DNA from: Xylaria sp. FL1777 | Lineage: Eukaryota; Ascomycota; Sordariomycetes; Xylariales; Xylariaceae | DNA length: 64,000 nt | Assembly: GCA_022578965.1 (NCBI GenBank) | Contig: MU400506.1 | Coordinates: 930,001 to 994,000 of the forward strand | Direction: 5' to 3' | Shown: positions 48,860 to 59,787 of the stretch, piece after piece | How the letters are laid out: each line of letters starts with the position of its first letter | Position numbering within the stretch: the stretch's first letter is position 1 | Made by a program: the position numbers and the translations under genes | The notes under the pieces: generated by a model | What the model was told of the DNA's origin: nothing | What the model saw: only the letters and a program-made list of their open reading frames with translations | Databases searched by the model: none

Positions 48860-51800
48860 AAATCCATCGGCTTCTCCTTGCCCAGATCCAAATCAAAATA
48901 CAACAAGCCAGACATTAACTCCCAGGGAGAACCGGCCACGGAAAATGATTACTCCGAGATGACAGACTCTACCGATCCTGTGTCACAGGACAGTCACCAA
49001 CTGTCTGGGATTGACGCACACGTTGCTCATGCGCTGGATGAGCCAAAGGTAGAAGGCGTCTTGCCGGCAGATGCAGGGTTAACCGTATAGATCTAGGCGT
49101 TTCTTGCATATTGTTATCGTCACCACGAGAACCCAATCATCTCCATTGTGGTCAACGTTTATGTCTTCTCCATCCTATCCGCCGTTTCATCATATTTCAT
49201 CGCCTCCATATTGACGAGCCCCCTGGGGCATTAGCTACCATAGCGATTTAGCAGCGAGAATAAATAACGAGTCTCATATCAACCTGATACTCTGTAGATA
49301 TGTCATTCCTGCCCGTCCAATTGACTATGCCTCTTAAACCAAGCCAAGATAGCACCAGGACAGTTGCATGTGCCTGATCCACAGCTATGCCTCTCTCAGC
49401 TAGGTCATCGTGTAATTCCCCGAGCGGGTTCGATTCCGCTACTCCCCGGGGGGGGTAAGACGCTGTTTCACAAGAACATCCGCGTCAATTCGCGTGCTAC
49501 ACGTGGACTGGAGCCCACGAACAACGCGAACTCGCATGCTTCAAGATTTCCTAGACCCGACTGATCGGTGGTTTAGATTCTGGGGCTGGGGGAGGGGGAA
49601 AGAGGGGAGGGGGAGACGAGGCGAGGCGAGACGTCCCACCCCGTCGTGTAATGAATCAAGTGGTTGGTTAGTTGGGTTCGAGGTTGGGCCGCGCTGCGCT
49701 GCCTCCTCTTGTTTGTTGGCTTGTTGGTTCCCCGTTATTCGTACGTTAGATAAATCACTGAGTGAGTAAGTAAGTAAGTACATGTAAGTGAGTGAGTGAG
49801 TGAGTTAGTGACTTACATACACACGTACATACTTACCTACCTAAGCGTGCTGCACGCCAAATCGGTCTCGTGATCTGTTCTGCAGCGTGACAACTTGTTG
49901 CTTGCTTGCTTGCTTTCTTTTAACTCACTTGCATACGTGCGCACGCACGGCAGCGCATACCACATACACACATACATACATTCAAGTAGGCAAGTAAGTG
50001 CGTAGGTAGGTTGGTAGGTACTCACTTACAGTGCACATATACATATACGTTTGTGTGTATGTACATGTGTAATACCTATTTAAGGTACCTAGGTCCACGT
50101 AGCCTGGTTTACTAATCGCTCGGGAGCTCATGAACTGTTTTTGGCGTTGCTCGTGGCTATATGCAGACACCTCGTCTATACTACAAACCTAGACCTAGAC
50201 AGTATACGTACATACACGGATATATGGACGGGATCACGCTCGATGGAGAAATGGAGTATGGAGGTTTGGAGGTTTGGAGGTCATGTTGTATGATGCTGTT
50301 GGTACATAACTGCGCATATGTATAGTACGTGCGTAAGTGGGTTAAGAGGGAGAATAGATAGATGGACAGACAGATAGATAGCTAGATAGCCAACCAACCA
50401 GCCAGACAGCCAACTACATAGCACGCAATGCTCAAGGTGCGTTTTGTTGGCGGCATGATGTGACGCAACGCGTACCGCGGCATCATCACCATCACCATCA
50501 CTTACCATTACTTACCATTGTCATCGCCTGATCTTACTGTAGCGTGCCTTGCTGGGTCTCCTACCTAATATCCGACGTATGACAGATTCCGAGGATTTGG
50601 GGTTGGAATCCGACGTCTACAGTACTGCGTACAGTATTAAGGGGGGCCGTGTAAGGATCATGTAATAGGTTGGTAAGTAGGTAGGTAGTATGGGTATAGG
50701 AGGCGGTCGTTGGTGTTCATTCACATCCAATCTCTCTGTTACCTGGATGGTGGGTGAGGCGATGAGAGGTCGCTACTTACACACATACATACATATGTAC
50801 ACGCATACATACTTACATACTTACAGCCTGCCTAGGTAGCGAGGCAGATGCGCACGTACGTAGGTAGGAGGTGGTAAGATGGGTGGTGCTGGTGGTGTTC
50901 CACTGCCTCCAGCCAATCCGCAGGGACAGCTAGACCGAAAATTCGCGACTTGCATATTTACAACGTCTAGTCCAATGTAAAGCAGGTTTATATGGTGCGT
51001 ATTGCCAACTTAGGCACAACTGTAGGACGGTAAGACACCATTTCGATCATGATATAATTAATATATACGCACATCCGTATGTATGTACATGTAGCTAGGT
51101 ACGTAAGGTTCATTAATGGCTCGTTTTCATTTTCTGACAGAGAAGTGAAACGTGGAACCGATCACGGGAGTCAACATGTCGGCCATGTTCTATTGCTCAT
51201 TTGTTTGGCTTTGTATTCAGACACGTTGTCGACCCTATCTACGAAACCCTCTAAGTCTTTAGTCAGCTGCTCACGGTTCTTATATTTCGTGGGATTCTCT
51301 TGGATGGCAGCGGTGGCTAGCCAAGACTAGAATCTTAAGCCATCTACGTGTCGGCTTATTGTAGTGGTAAACGCCATACGGCAAAGAGCCAGGGTGTAGA
51401 AGTATACGTTGTGCAACACTTCATATTCTCCAATACCGAAAACCTAAGCATTGGATGATTTGGAAGGCCGGGGGGCCACTGTGCTCACGAGACGGCAGCT
51501 CTAGGAGGGGAGTATGTTGATTATTTGTTTCTTGTCTACTACTCTGTTCAGCCCGCGAGGCCTTAATGCTGGTACCGTAGACAGACAGTCGGTAAGAGGC
51601 GTATTTCATACTCTACCCCTGTCTGTGGACCGGTGAAGTACTCATAGTCATCCTCATAGGGTGTCAATGTATTGATCGAGAGCACAAGACCATCCGTAAC
51701 CTAGGCTCATTTGACAAAGCCTAACATAGGCATATTCCAACCTCCCTAGACACCCTTGTACTAGCAGCCGTGCGCCTTGGTTGATTCTGGCCAATTCTCT

Positions 51801-52438
51801 TCAGGTAGAGCTTATTACCTCCCCACCTGAGCTCGTATATCCCACGATCAAACAACTTAGTTGAGACGAGCCTCGCTTTATTCGTTCCTCCATTTATGAA
51901 GTATTTGCCTTGAAACTCCATACTCCAATACCGCAATCTTAAAGGTAACGAAATTCGAAAGAAATCAAACACCTGCAACACCGTCCGGACCTAGATGGAT
52001 CGAGATACGTAGTCTAGAGGCTCATCTCCTTGAACCTGCAAGACAGCGGTGAGTAAAGTGGCACGAAAAAACAAAAGAACCTTAAAGAAGTGTGCCAAAA
52101 GATAACGGTACCGGCGCTATGCAAAATGATTATGGACCTAAGCCATGATTGTTTCCCAGCCAGCCCTGAATGTATTGCAGAACGTGGTCGTCGACTCATA
52201 CAATCGTCTTCTCGTGAAGTACCATCCTCTTGATATCTAAGATGTGATGGTAGTAGTCTTGCGGTATTGTTGTGCGAGAAACAAGACCAAAAAAAAGGTG
52301 TATTTTGTGTCCAACATTCTTTTATAACGCTCGAGTCGTGGGGAGTCAACAGACTATTAAGCCGCTGAATCACGAAATGAGTGTCCGCTTCACTGTGAGA
52401 TATGGTGCTTTTCAATCGGAGCCCTTCGGTTATCCTAT
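48860..52438. other. Spacer between BFR1 and the Cys-cluster hypothetical gene
   Basis: About 3.6 kb with no assigned gene. It starts with the open extension of the BFR1 frame (to 49090). It then holds a GTAA/GTGA microsatellite (49759-49809), TACCTA-family motifs near 50010-50020, 50087-50094, 50680 and 50830, a run of CCATCA near 50485-50510, and a minus-strand frame at 51721-51981 that looks coding-like but unassigned. A B-box-like GGTTCGATTCC at 49434 does not belong to a foldable tRNA. Confidence 0.45.
49759..49809. repeat. GTGA/GTAA tetranucleotide microsatellite
   Basis: Runs of GAGT, GTAA and GTGA units with a short ACAT interruption, in noncoding DNA downstream of BFR1. Confidence 0.7.
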
Positions 52439-53240
52439 TTAGTAGTTATAGTAGCTCTGAGGCGGTGCTGTTGGAGGTCGGAAGCCCCCCTGCCTTCTTG
52501 ATGACCGTGGTGCCGGTGCCATTGGGTTTCCGGCGACATGCATGGGAGGAGGTGCAGGCGTTCTCCTTTCGATGGCGATGGTTGGTGGCGGTGGTGTCCT
52601 TCTATTACGCGCTCTCTCATGTGCGCTTTCCGGGGCTATGGTTGAGTTCCGTCTATGCGTCTTCCTCGCTCCATTCATTGCACTTAGTGGCGGGTCTTTG
52701 ACGGCAGGGTCTTCTTCTGGGGGAAGATTCATCTCGACCAAGCCGAAGAAATACTCTAGCACTTCTGGATACCGCTGGACACTAGACTGCCAATCTTCAT
52801 CGATGCCCCGCTTGAGAGTCGCCTGAGCTGCCTGAATCTCACTTGGATGTGGAGGCGCATGATAATAATGATAAGCAGTGGCTGTTAACCGTTCCATATG
52901 TTCGTTATGGGCAGCCTTCCGCCGCTCTGTGAGCAGCCGGAAATACTCGAGTATATAATCCTGGGCATGTGCCCGAACCCAGGTGCTAATACGACATTAG
53001 TACGAGGTAAAAGACAGCTATGTGTCGGCAGCGAGGTTTAGCCAATGTGGGCCATGTTCTGAGAATAGCTTACCGTATCTCTGTATAGACGGTCTGCATC
53101 ATGCGGTGCTCTGCTTGCTGAACTGCTGCTTCAAGCCCCTTGGCCTCGCAGTCACAGGCAAGGGTGGCAGGGGCATGGCAGATGGCACAGTCCGGGTCCA
53201 TCCTAATGATGGACTTACGGTGTTTCTCCCTAGAATACAT
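52439..53240 (-). CDS. Hypothetical fungal protein with N-terminal Cys cluster and helical domain
   Basis: Not recognised by function. Two minus-strand exons, 53240-53074 and 52985-52439, with an 88-bp intron (GTAAGC...ATTAG, CTAAT branch); about 237 aa. The intron join is supported because reading continues as TEIRTWVRAHAQDYILEYF without a break. Near the N-terminus is C-x2-C-x8-C-x-C (DPDCAICHAPATLACDCEAK), which may bind one zinc. It is followed by a charged helical domain (about residues 35-130) with KRGIDEDWQSSVQRYPEVLE and then a Pro/Arg-rich disordered tail ending in QSYYNY. No signal peptide or membrane helix. The start could also be the in-frame ATG at 53201, 13 codons later. The patterned conservation-like sequence and clean splicing argue for a real gene; homology could not be searched. 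Confidence 0.75.
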
Positions 53241-53814
53241 CTTAGCGGCGTGAAGCCGAAGGCGGCGGAGGCGAGGACGGCCGGTGTGGGAGGTTGGTAC
53301 ACATAAGGTACGGTAGGATTATGATGTGCTATTCTACAACGTATCCATAAAGTGACCCGAAAGGGTCCATGGAGCGAGAAGAGGGAAAGAAGATCAGAAG
53401 TAAGCAGAATGGAGACTGACCTGTATTATGAAGAGAAGGCCAGCAACAACACACAGCAGCAGCAGCAGACACTACCAGGACGGTAGTGGGAGTGTTGCAG
53501 CGAACCGCGTGGTGGCAGGAGGGGGAATTGGACAAGAGGTGTTCAGTCTGTGGCTAGCTCGCGATTGTCCTGCAGGAAACAGAATTGACCGCCCGGTCGA
53601 ATGCGGCGAAAGGAAAAAAGAGGGCAGCAAATAAGGAGAGGGAAGAGCAGGCTTGGGACCCGATATGGCCGATATCACGGGAGCCGAACAGCTCTGTGGC
53701 TCTATAGGAGTGTGGGGTATAGGGACAACCACGATACACAGTACGGAAGAAGCCAAGATCGGAGAGAGGGAGGGAGACAGAGGAAGGAAAGGGAGAGAGT
53801 GTGGGAGGACGGTC

Positions 53815-53932
53815 TGACTGGCTAGTGTGCTGGACTAGCTGGCTTTAGCTGGCTGACTGGCTAGCTGGGCCGGTTGTCTGGCTCTGTCTGGCTCTGTCCG
53901 GCTCTTTGGCTGGCTGGCTGGCTGGTTGGCTT
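53815..53932. repeat. GGCT-rich tandem repeat
   Basis: Imperfect tandem GGCT/GGCTGACT and GGCTCTGT units over about 118 bp in noncoding DNA upstream of the minus-strand hypothetical gene. Confidence 0.65.
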
Positions 53933-54013
53933 ACTGACGAGTGAGTAGTACGACAGTCGAGGCTAGCGAGAATACAGAGGCAGTAGTCAGTGGCAGTGAG
54001 TGAGGTACTCAGA

Positions 54014-54062
54014 GCGATAGTAGTGGTGGTGCTGCTTGTGGTGATGGTGGTGGTGGTGGTGC
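54014..54062. repeat. GGT/GTG trinucleotide repeat
   Basis: Imperfect TGG/GTG repeat ending in a pure run of about six GGT units; read on the minus strand it produces a spurious poly-His stretch. Confidence 0.65.
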
Positions 54063-54526
54063 AGAGTGATGGAGAGACGGAGAGGGCACACGAGACCAAT
54101 TGACGAGAGTGAGAGAATCAGCAGAGGTCGCAAGTGTAACAGCCCAGCGAAGCCCGAGGAGCAGAGGTCTGTCCACGTCCGAACGGGAGATAAAAATTTG
54201 GCTGTCGTGGCTCGAATGGGCGGCTGGATTACTGCTAGTATGCAGAGTGCATGAGAGTAACCCAATCGAGCGTTCGCAGATCCGCCGACATTGCTGCACA
54301 CCCCAGATCTTGAACAAGCCGTTGGTGAGGGGGGCGGGAGACGAACCGGGGGGCACGCCACGGCACAACGAGGGTCTGGAGACAGTTCGAGATGTCGGCC
54401 GAGGCGAATAGATAAGGGGGGATAGGAGAGATGGGAAGGAGATGATAGATGGGCAAGGTCGATATGGGAGGAGTCGATATAGGGAATTGGGGAAAGGCGT
54501 TTGTTGGTGTTATTGTTGTTGTCGTT

Positions 54527-54560
54527 GGAGGAGGAGGAAGAGGAGGAGGAGGTGGTGGTG
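54527..54560. repeat. GGA trinucleotide repeat
   Basis: GGA repeat with one AGA break, followed by GGT units; read on the minus strand it gives a spurious poly-Ser stretch. Confidence 0.65.
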
Positions 54561-55903
54561 CTTCTCTTTCTAGTATAACCTACTTCTTCTAAGTACTTCC
54601 TCTTCCTCTTCTGGGTAGTCGGTAACAGTCGGTAACGAGAAAGCGTTGAAAAAAGAACGGGAGATGAGAGGGGCCGGGGGTCAGAGAACCAATCCAAGAC
54701 TGTCAATGGATAATTTCGATATCTGCTTTACGTACCTATTCACCTGCTTACAGTAAGTACTCTCTCTCTATACTTAAGAAACGAACACAGGCTACAGGCG
54801 ATCGAACTATACTGCGTGCCCAAGTGTACCGTAGCCAGATACTTACTTAGGAGGTCAGTGGACTACCGTACCTAACCCAAAGTTAGATAAGACAACTTTC
54901 AAGACTCTGACAGACGATTGGATACAAGTAGAACCTCACATGGCGCTATGCTAGACCGGGCTATCCATACACAGTACGAATACCACGCCACGCCATGCAC
55001 CACATACAGTGATGTCTTGGACACTTCATCTGGTGCGGTGCGGTGCGGTTTATCGTGCTACCGTGCTACACCGCCTTTGTTGGCCACCGATGACACCGGT
55101 CGCTTACTGGGTAGATGACGCGCTTTCAGCGTTTAGACTATCTAGTATATATGTAGAGGTTTGGGGTCTACTGCGGAGTGTAGTTAACGGAGCCAATGGG
55201 CGGCTAATCGGGACAGTCAGCCATTGCTCATCAAACGAGAGAGAGAGAATACCTAGGTAGGAGGTATTCAGTCCAATCTCAAATTGACAGTTGACAAGTT
55301 GACAAGTTGACAATTGACCCAATTGCCAACAAACTGCTAATCAGTCGTTATGGGAGCATACAGAGCATACATCACACCAGTTCAGAGCACCAGTTCTCCA
55401 CGGAGCAGGTAGCAATGGTTTTTGGATTTGGTCTCGGTTTTGATGTGTTGTCAAACACCCACCTTGCAAGGCCCCTTGTCCTTGGTCTCACTGGAGGAAG
55501 TGTTTTCTAGTGTGGTGGTGTACGGAGGAGATAGGTATTAGGCATGTAGTTAGTCGCTCTATCGTCTATATATAAGCAAACTTGGTCCCTTGCTCCCGGC
55601 ACGCTGCCGACGCTAGTCCTTTGGGGGTCTAGTGTGGATCGAGTTGTAAGCTTCGTGGAGGTAAGGAGGTCTTTATCTTATCGCTCCAAAATTCCAAAAT
55701 TCCAATATTCCGGGAACGCGCTCCGTAATCTGTACTACCTAAGCCCGACTGCATTCAGACACTATCCAGGTGAGATACGCTAAGGTAGAGGTCCTCACGA
55801 GCTCACTTCAGCAACTCATTGTCCAATGATGGAAAGTCGATGGGTGATCGCCCTTTGAAAAAGGGCAAGACACAGCGCTCAACCCAATCAGAGCCTCCAC
55901 ACG

Positions 55904-57733
55904 ATGCCTCCGAGATGCTCGCCGGCCTCGGCCCTCCTCCTCCCATTCCTTTATCCGACACTATTCCGCTCCCTCCCTCGCATATCCAGAGCCGGGCTCT
56001 CAACCCCCGCATCAGCATCGACATCTTTCGCCGAGAATAGCAGCGACAGCACCGAGAGTCTGACACCGAGTGACGCAATACCAGTGTCACATTTGAATCC
56101 CTCTCCAGATGACTATGCCATCTCGAGCTTTGCCGATAAGGCCAGGATTAAGATTCTAGCTGGTGCAGGTGGTCATGGCTGCATTTCGTTTCTCCGAGAG
56201 GCATTCATGGCCAATGGGCCCCCGAATGGCGGTGATGGCGGACACGGCGGTAATGTGTACGTACAGGCTGTCCACGGCGAGTCCTCGTTACACAGGCTAG
56301 CCCGTAGTCGTACTCTTCGTGCTGGCCGTGGCAAGACAGGGCAAGGCGGCAATCGCGGTGGTGCCCGGGGCGACGATGTGGTCATCCAGGTTCCTATTGG
56401 CACCGTCGTCCGGGAGATCGAGAGGATAGACCCGGTGGTGGAAGAGAAGATACAATATCGTCAGGCGAGAGAGAAAGAGCGCGAGTATGAGAAGATGGTC
56501 AGAGAGGCCGAACGAACCCCTAAACCAACCTCTAGAGCTTACAAGAATGCAACTGATAGCGGGAGCGAGGCCCTGCGAAACAAAATAGACTTGTCCGAAC
56601 CACCTGCACATCCAAATGGGCATAAGTTTGTGTTGTACCCAGCCATGTCACCCAAGGAGCGTGGTAGCTTATCGCTCCCTCGGTTACCGAGGCGAGAACG
56701 CTTGTATGGTCAACCCGAGGCCCCCATTCACCTTGACCTCTCTGTTGCATCTCCCCGTCCTATTTTATTAGCAGCAGGGGGTCTTGGTGGTTTAGGCAAT
56801 CCACATTTCGTCTCTAAAGATCGGCCTCGCCCCCTATTCGCAACTAAGGGCGAAAGTCCCGTGCGCATGGAATTAGAATTCGAGCTTAAACTCCTCGCAG
56901 ATGTGGGCTTTGTCGGGCTTCCGAATGCTGGCAAGAGTACCCTACTACGTGCCCTGACACGTAGCCGTGCCCGCGTTGGCAATTGGGCCTTCACAACGCT
57001 TCAGCCTAACATCGGTACTGTGATGCTCGATAACCATAAGGCCCGCCCAATTGTAAAACCCCGATCATCTAAGTTGCCTTCACCTTATCATTCCGCCATC
57101 CACGATACTGCACACGGGTCTCTTGTCGTGACACATCAGGCCAGTCAAGTACAGGGTGATGAGGCACTAGAACCCCGGACACGCTTTACCATCGCAGATA
57201 TTCCTGGTCTTATTGAGGGAGCACATTTGGACCATGGACTTGGTATCGAGTTTCTGCGTCATGTCGAGCGGGCAGGCGTTCTCGCCTTCGTGATTGATCT
57301 AAACGCAGGCGATGCAGTCAAAGCACTCAAGTCTCTGTGGACTGAGGTTGGTCTGTATGCACGCATGCGCGAGGATGAAGAAAGAGAACGAGAAACGAAT
57401 GAACGGATTGATTGGCAAGGAGACGGAACTAATTTGGCAAGGGGCCGGATGATAATGGCAGACCTACCGCAGCCGACAGCTCAGCCAACTGGTTCACACA
57501 TTTCTTCTAAGCCCTGGTTCGTCGTTGCCACCAAGGCGGAGCTACCCGGAGCTCAGGAGAACTTCAACAAGTTGAGGGAGTATCTGGAAGCTATCACAAA
57601 TGATAAAGAACCCCACCCAAGTAACGTCGAAGATGCCTGGACAAAGGAGTGCGTTGCGATTCCAGTGAGTGCCATCCAAGGGCAAGGCGTCGACGTAATA
57701 AAACATTGGACGTTAGAACTATTAGATGGTTAA
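55904..57733 (+). CDS. MTG2: Mitochondrial Obg/CgtA-type GTPase
   Basis: Obg-family GTPase needed for assembly of the large mitochondrial ribosomal subunit. Single exon of 609 aa. The N-terminus (MPPRCSPASALLLPFLYPTL...) is Arg/Ser-rich and free of acidic residues until about residue 43, fitting a mitochondrial presequence. The glycine-rich Obg domain follows (DKARIKILAGAGGHGCISF, NGGDGGHGGNVYV, GGNRGGARGDDV) and contains a charged insertion around residues 180-230. The G domain has G1 GLPNAGKST (338-346), G3 DIPG (432-435) and G4 written TKAE (543-546) rather than the usual (N/T)KxD. The C-terminal stretch has VPVSA-like IPVSAIQGQGVD (G5). A further insertion lies between G1 and G3. Three upstream ATGs could act as upstream open frames if transcribed. 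Confidence 0.95.
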   Translation: MPPRCSPASALLLPFLYPTLFRSLPRISRAGLSTPASASTSFAENSSDSTESLTPSDAIPVSHLNPSPDDYAISSFADKARIKILAGAGGHGCISFLREAFMANGPPNGGDGGHGGNVYVQAVHGESSLHRLARSRTLRAGRGKTGQGGNRGGARGDDVVIQVPIGTVVREIERIDPVVEEKIQYRQAREKEREYEKMVREAERTPKPTSRAYKNATDSGSEALRNKIDLSEPPAHPNGHKFVLYPAMSPKERGSLSLPRLPRRERLYGQPEAPIHLDLSVASPRPILLAAGGLGGLGNPHFVSKDRPRPLFATKGESPVRMELEFELKLLADVGFVGLPNAGKSTLLRALTRSRARVGNWAFTTLQPNIGTVMLDNHKARPIVKPRSSKLPSPYHSAIHDTAHGSLVVTHQASQVQGDEALEPRTRFTIADIPGLIEGAHLDHGLGIEFLRHVERAGVLAFVIDLNAGDAVKALKSLWTEVGLYARMREDEERERETNERIDWQGDGTNLARGRMIMADLPQPTAQPTGSHISSKPWFVVATKAELPGAQENFNKLREYLEAITNDKEPHPSNVEDAWTKECVAIPVSAIQGQGVDVIKHWTLELLDG

Positions 57734-59787
57734 TATCGGCAACGATTAAAAGACCCGAATACTACATTATATAAAAAGAACTTTAGAGTCTATTTTAGGA
57801 CTTGGAGTGTATCAATAGGCAAGTCAATATAGCACACCTCTTATAGTGCCGATAAATCTCCTCCGCAGCATAAGTTCTGTCGTTCAATAACTTCCTTCCT
57901 AACTGGAATAATTGTGTCTATACCATGCGGATCCAGGCCAGGAATCTTGTGATTAATGTTTACTCATGGACGCATTCTCCATCCTAGCTAGTATAATAAC
58001 AATTGTCGAACGCTGAACGCATTCTGAAAGATCATAAGAGCATTCATTGTTGGTTCAGAAGGGCTCTCTGGAATCTTCGTGATCTAGTCAGTGAAGTAAG
58101 TCGTATCTTCCGTTCACAAATTGCGTGTAGCTGACGCCAATTGATGATAGATGAGATCCGTTTGCGCCTTATTTCGGGATGCTGCACACCACTCCTGCAC
58201 ATGGATTCCAGCGCGCAAGCATCTAGTACCTAGGACCACGGTACAATCGTAATCACCGTAATCAGTTTCATGGCAACCTATTAGATCTGACACTCGGATA
58301 CTCTTCATATCTCATCTTGCCATTCGACGGCAGACCCGGGGAAGTACTTCAGAATTCATCGGATGTTATTGGTGCCGCATGCTTCGAAAGCACTTATTCA
58401 CTCCCTTATTGAGGGTGACCCGGAAGCCATTACACCTCACCTTTGAATGAAAGATTTGATATTTTGACGATCATGGTGAGTGGCTCCTCGGAGTTATGCT
58501 GAAGTTGGAGGTCAATCGAAGCCAGTCGAAGAAAGGAGAGCGTAGCAGAGTCTGGATTCAAGATGGACTATCATTCAAGTTTCCGAGGAACGTGAAATCT
58601 GCCCCGTTGAGAAGCTCATGCCAGGGCAAACGGCTAACTACGAAAGGGTCTATAGTGTTTGGGGGCTCATCATAAGTTGCGATGACGAAAAGGACAGGAT
58701 GCTAAGGGGAAGATTCTGCTGCTGGGAGCCGATAGTCTAGATACAGCGAGGAAGCAGATGGACAATCATCGCTGCCTGGCGCATAGGTGGAGTAAGGCGC
58801 AAACGGAGACAAGAGATAATAATACCTTGTGCGAACCTCGAAGTCCATTTACGTGCTTCTATGTCTTTCTCCTGAGGTCCTGGCTCTTTGATATCAACAT
58901 GAAGATGACGGAAACATGGAGAGACATAGTGTTAGATCATCGTTGAATCAAATTATAGTATTTTGAGTCATTTCTTATTTTGAGGCAATCTGTTATACAT
59001 CTCAGTAGCATCGAAATCAACGAATCGCCTAAGTGGCGGCCCTCCGTAAGGCAGATATCATGTCTCACTTACATGTAACCTTGGCAAACGGCCATGACCG
59101 CGACCACGACCTTAACCCTGATAGCGAAAGCCCTGTTCCAACATAATGTAATTGCTCTAGTATCAACTTTTTTGAACAAAAAATATTTATAATTAATAGA
59201 ATGGGAAAATTTTCCTTAGACGGGCTTCTTAGCATCTTACCGAAGACGACCTAAGTGAGATATCTACTTTGCGTTTGCGGTTATAGATCGGATCGACCGG
59301 TCACTTTCCTCGGCCTCGTGCAGAATCTGGCGGAGGCGCAGATAGATCTGGGCTAAAACCGGGCCAATTATTCTGTTTGTAAGGCCCGGAAAAAAACTAG
59401 GTATTCTCAAGAGACATCTGCTTTGACACCGAAGCGTGTACACAAGGAAGAAGCCTGGGTACATGAGGTACCTTAGAAAACAGGCCGTTTTATTCTGTAT
59501 TTTATATACGTACCTCTGTAGGCGCTATTCAACCTTGATTACGTAGAAGTGCAAAAATTTAAGACGCAAGCACCCTCTGTGGTGTTGGTTGCCTAAGGGA
59601 TCTTCTCATTTATATTAGTAACCCTCTCAAACCCACGTTCCTTCCTTTTCCCTCATGATCGAAACTTCTGTGCGCTCATCTTCCTCTCTTAACTAAACTC
59701 ATACCTGCTTACAACACCAACTCACCTCAGCAACTTATCTTCAACGTATTCTACTCACCTATTAACTTCAAAAATAAGCTCGCGAGT
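57734..59787. other. Spacer between MTG2 and the dynamin-like gene
   Basis: No gene supported. AT-rich; a 64-codon minus-strand frame at 58114-58308 begins with ATG and contains four Cys but has no supporting context. Poly-A/T tracts lie near 59170-59210. The last 150 bp (59640-59787) are C/T-rich with ACTCACC-type repeats, typical of a fungal 5' leader. Confidence 0.5.

Larger units (their letters stand above)
53241..55903. other. Divergent spacer upstream of the hypothetical gene and MTG2
   Basis: No gene supported. Rich in low-complexity sequence: CAG repeats near 53455-53470, a GGCT array at 53815-53932, GGT/GTG repeats at 54014-54062 and GGA repeats at 54527-54560. The 239-codon minus-strand frame at 53987-54706 merely reads these repeats (Ser, Asn, His runs). 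A palindrome TACCTAGGTA lies at 55250-55259. Three ATGs lie within 80 bp upstream of the MTG2 start. Confidence 0.5.

Noticed and set aside
49400..49455. Second tRNA-like box B with a short T-arm-like stem
   Set aside because: The T-loop has an extra base and no 5' acceptor strand matches ACTCCCC; at most a pseudogene fragment.
49759..49809. Regular short repeats considered as a CRISPR-like array
   Set aside because: Simple tetranucleotide microsatellite without unique spacers, in a eukaryotic genome.
53987..54706. 239-codon minus-strand frame with Ser, Asn and His runs
   Set aside because: Reads through GGA, TGT and GGT microsatellites; low complexity explains the openness and no domain or splice pattern is present.
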